From positions 1 to 6,504 of the forward strand of contig JBFEWO010000154.1 of the NCBI GenBank assembly GCA_041546305.1: a stretch of DNA of 6,504 nucleotides, written 5' to 3'. Shown one piece after another: positions 5,847 to 6,504 of the stretch; the first letter of the stretch is position 1, and every line of letters begins with the position of its first letter. The position numbers and the translations under genes were made by a program. The notes below the pieces were generated by a model. It did not search any database and was not told the origin of the DNA. It saw nothing but the letters and a program-made list of their open reading frames with translations. The stretch comes from JBFEYJ01 sp041546305. GTDB taxonomy: Bacteria; Pseudomonadota; Gammaproteobacteria; Thiohalomonadales; Thiohalomonadaceae.

Positions 5847-5870
5847 GTCCTCTATAGTTTGACTGAGGAC
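5847..5870 (+). repeat. Inverted repeat GTCCTC-N12-GAGGAC in the pdhA leader
   Basis: Perfect 6-base arms at 5847-5852 and 5865-5870 enclose 12 bases, and a nested AGTC (5843-5846) / GACT (5861-5864) could form an alternative pairing. No T-run follows, so it is not an intrinsic terminator. It lies 40-64 bases before the start codon and may be an operator half-site pair or a leader hairpin. Confidence 0.3.
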
Positions 5871-5910
5871 CTGATAAATCCATCCAGTTTAATGTTTGTA
5901 AGGGAGCGCC

Positions 5911-6504
5911 ATGAACGCTGCTGACAATAAACGGCTGCTGCGCGAGATGCTGTTCGCGCGCCGCTTCGAAGAACGCTGCTACGAGGCCTACGTCGAACGC
6001 AAGATTGGCGGGTTTCTTCATCTCTATCCTGGCCAGGAGGCGTGTGTCCATGGGGTGATGGAAGCGGCTCGGCCCGGCCACGATTACGTCATCACCGGTT
6101 ATCGTGATCATGTCCATGCCATCAAGTGCGGTACTGATCCCAAGGCGGTGATGGCCGAACTGTTCGGCAAGGAGACCGGCTGTTCGAAAGGGCGTGGTGG
6201 CTCCATGCATATCTTCGATATGGAGCACCGCTTCATGGGCGGCTATGCCCTGGTGGGAGGTCCCTTCCCGTTGGCCGCCGGCATGGCCAAGGCCATCAAA
6301 CTCAAAGGGGGGGATGAGATTGCCATCTGCTTCCTTGGTGATGCAGCCAACAACCAGGGGACCTTCCACGAGTCGCTGAACATGGCGGCGGTATGGCAGC
6401 TGCCGGTGCTCTACGTGACCGAAAACAACCTTTACGGTATCGGTACCCGTATCGATCGTTCTACCGCGGTGCAGGAGCAGTACAAGCGTGCCTGCGGTTA
6501 TAAC
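5911..6504 (+). CDS. pdhA: Pyruvate dehydrogenase E1 component alpha subunit (3' end outside window)
   Basis: The first 198 residues of a thiamine-diphosphate-dependent 2-oxo acid dehydrogenase E1 alpha subunit are visible; the family has about 320-360. With E1 beta it decarboxylates pyruvate and passes the acyl group to lipoylated E2. Landmarks in order: RRFEE (17-21), GGFLHLYPGQEA (33-44), YRDHVHA (64-70), MAELFGKETGCSKGRGGSMH (81-100), FMGGYALVGGPFPLAAG (108-124), FLGDAANNQGTFHESLNMAA (141-160), LPVLYVTENNLYGIGT (164-179). D144, N173 and Y175 match the cofactor/magnesium-binding residues; the usual GDG is GDA here. The ELFGKETGCSKGRGGSMH and GGYA wording resembles the cyanobacterial/plastid-type E1 alpha. 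The start has AAGGGAG four bases upstream. E1 beta and E2 probably follow beyond the window. An acetoin dehydrogenase alpha subunit (acoA) is a close alternative that sequence alone cannot exclude. Confidence 0.9.
   Translation, partial: MNAADNKRLLREMLFARRFEERCYEAYVERKIGGFLHLYPGQEACVHGVMEAARPGHDYVITGYRDHVHAIKCGTDPKAVMAELFGKETGCSKGRGGSMHIFDMEHRFMGGYALVGGPFPLAAGMAKAIKLKGGDEIAICFLGDAANNQGTFHESLNMAAVWQLPVLYVTENNLYGIGTRIDRSTAVQEQYKRACGYN

Larger units (their letters stand above)
5673..5910. promoter_or_regulatory. AT-rich divergent control region between the NTF2-like gene and pdhA
   Basis: These 238 bases are clearly richer in A and T than the flanking genes and hold no convincing coding sequence. 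From left to right they contain two overlapping inverted repeats (5693-5717), a sigma-70-like promoter facing pdhA (5732-5760), an untranslated leader of roughly 145 bases with a hairpin-capable inverted repeat (5847-5870), and the pdhA ribosome binding site AAGGGAG (5900-5906). No -24/-12 sigma-54 promoter was found. Confidence 0.6.

Noticed and set aside
5673..5910. Sigma-54 (-24/-12) promoter before pdhA, as known for some acoABC operons
   Set aside because: No GG-N10-GC element with TGGCA/TTGC character was found on the plus strand of this region.
5839..6369. 176-codon minus-strand open frame
   Set aside because: It lies antisense to pdhA, whose product is unmistakable; the frame results from codon bias on the opposite strand.

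Overview
The window is moderately GC-rich, densely coding bacterial chromosome and most likely comes from a gammaproteobacterium. The evidence is a short E. coli-type PyrC dihydroorotase, a DUF3301 protein (a family I associate with Gammaproteobacteria) and a LysR / AI-2E transporter arrangement of the kind seen in Chromatiales-like sulfur oxidisers. The placement below class level is inference from protein character and gene content, since no 16S or other decisive marker is present. I see no tRNA, rRNA, CRISPR array, insertion sequence, phage gene or attachment site.

Layout. Positions 2-607 (+) hold the C-terminal part of a TraB/GumN-family protein whose start lies before the window. It meets tail to tail, with a 7-base stop-codon overlap, an isoprenylcysteine/phospholipid-methyltransferase-like membrane protein (601-1197, -). 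That gene lies 43 bases downstream of pyrC (1241-2281, -), so pyrC and the methyltransferase gene are probably co-transcribed. Divergent from pyrC is a small DUF3301 membrane-anchored protein (2425-2760, +, GTG start). It is followed by a LysR-type regulator with a CysL-like effector domain (2877-3776, +), a conserved protein of unknown function (3823-4197, +) and an AI-2E/PerM-family membrane protein (4194-5270, +). The last two overlap by ATGA and are translationally coupled. A small NTF2/SnoaL-like protein (5277-5672, -) converges on the transporter with a 6-base gap. An AT-rich intergenic region (5673-5910) then leads into the start of a pyruvate dehydrogenase E1 alpha subunit gene (5911-6504, +, cut by the window end).

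How the genes relate. Most are housekeeping or membrane functions without one shared pathway: pyrimidine synthesis (pyrC), central carbon metabolism (pdhA), membrane transport (AI-2E family) and transcription control (LysR). The most information-rich non-coding stretch is the 238-base region between the NTF2-like gene and pdhA. It carries two overlapping inverted repeats, a plausible sigma-70 promoter placed so that the repeats sit near -60 to -65, and a hairpin-capable sequence in a long leader. I found no clear sign of a new multi-gene system. The items most worth checking are this pdhA control region, a GDG-to-GDA change in the thiamine diphosphate motif of PdhA, and the uncharacterised protein coupled to the AI-2E transporter.
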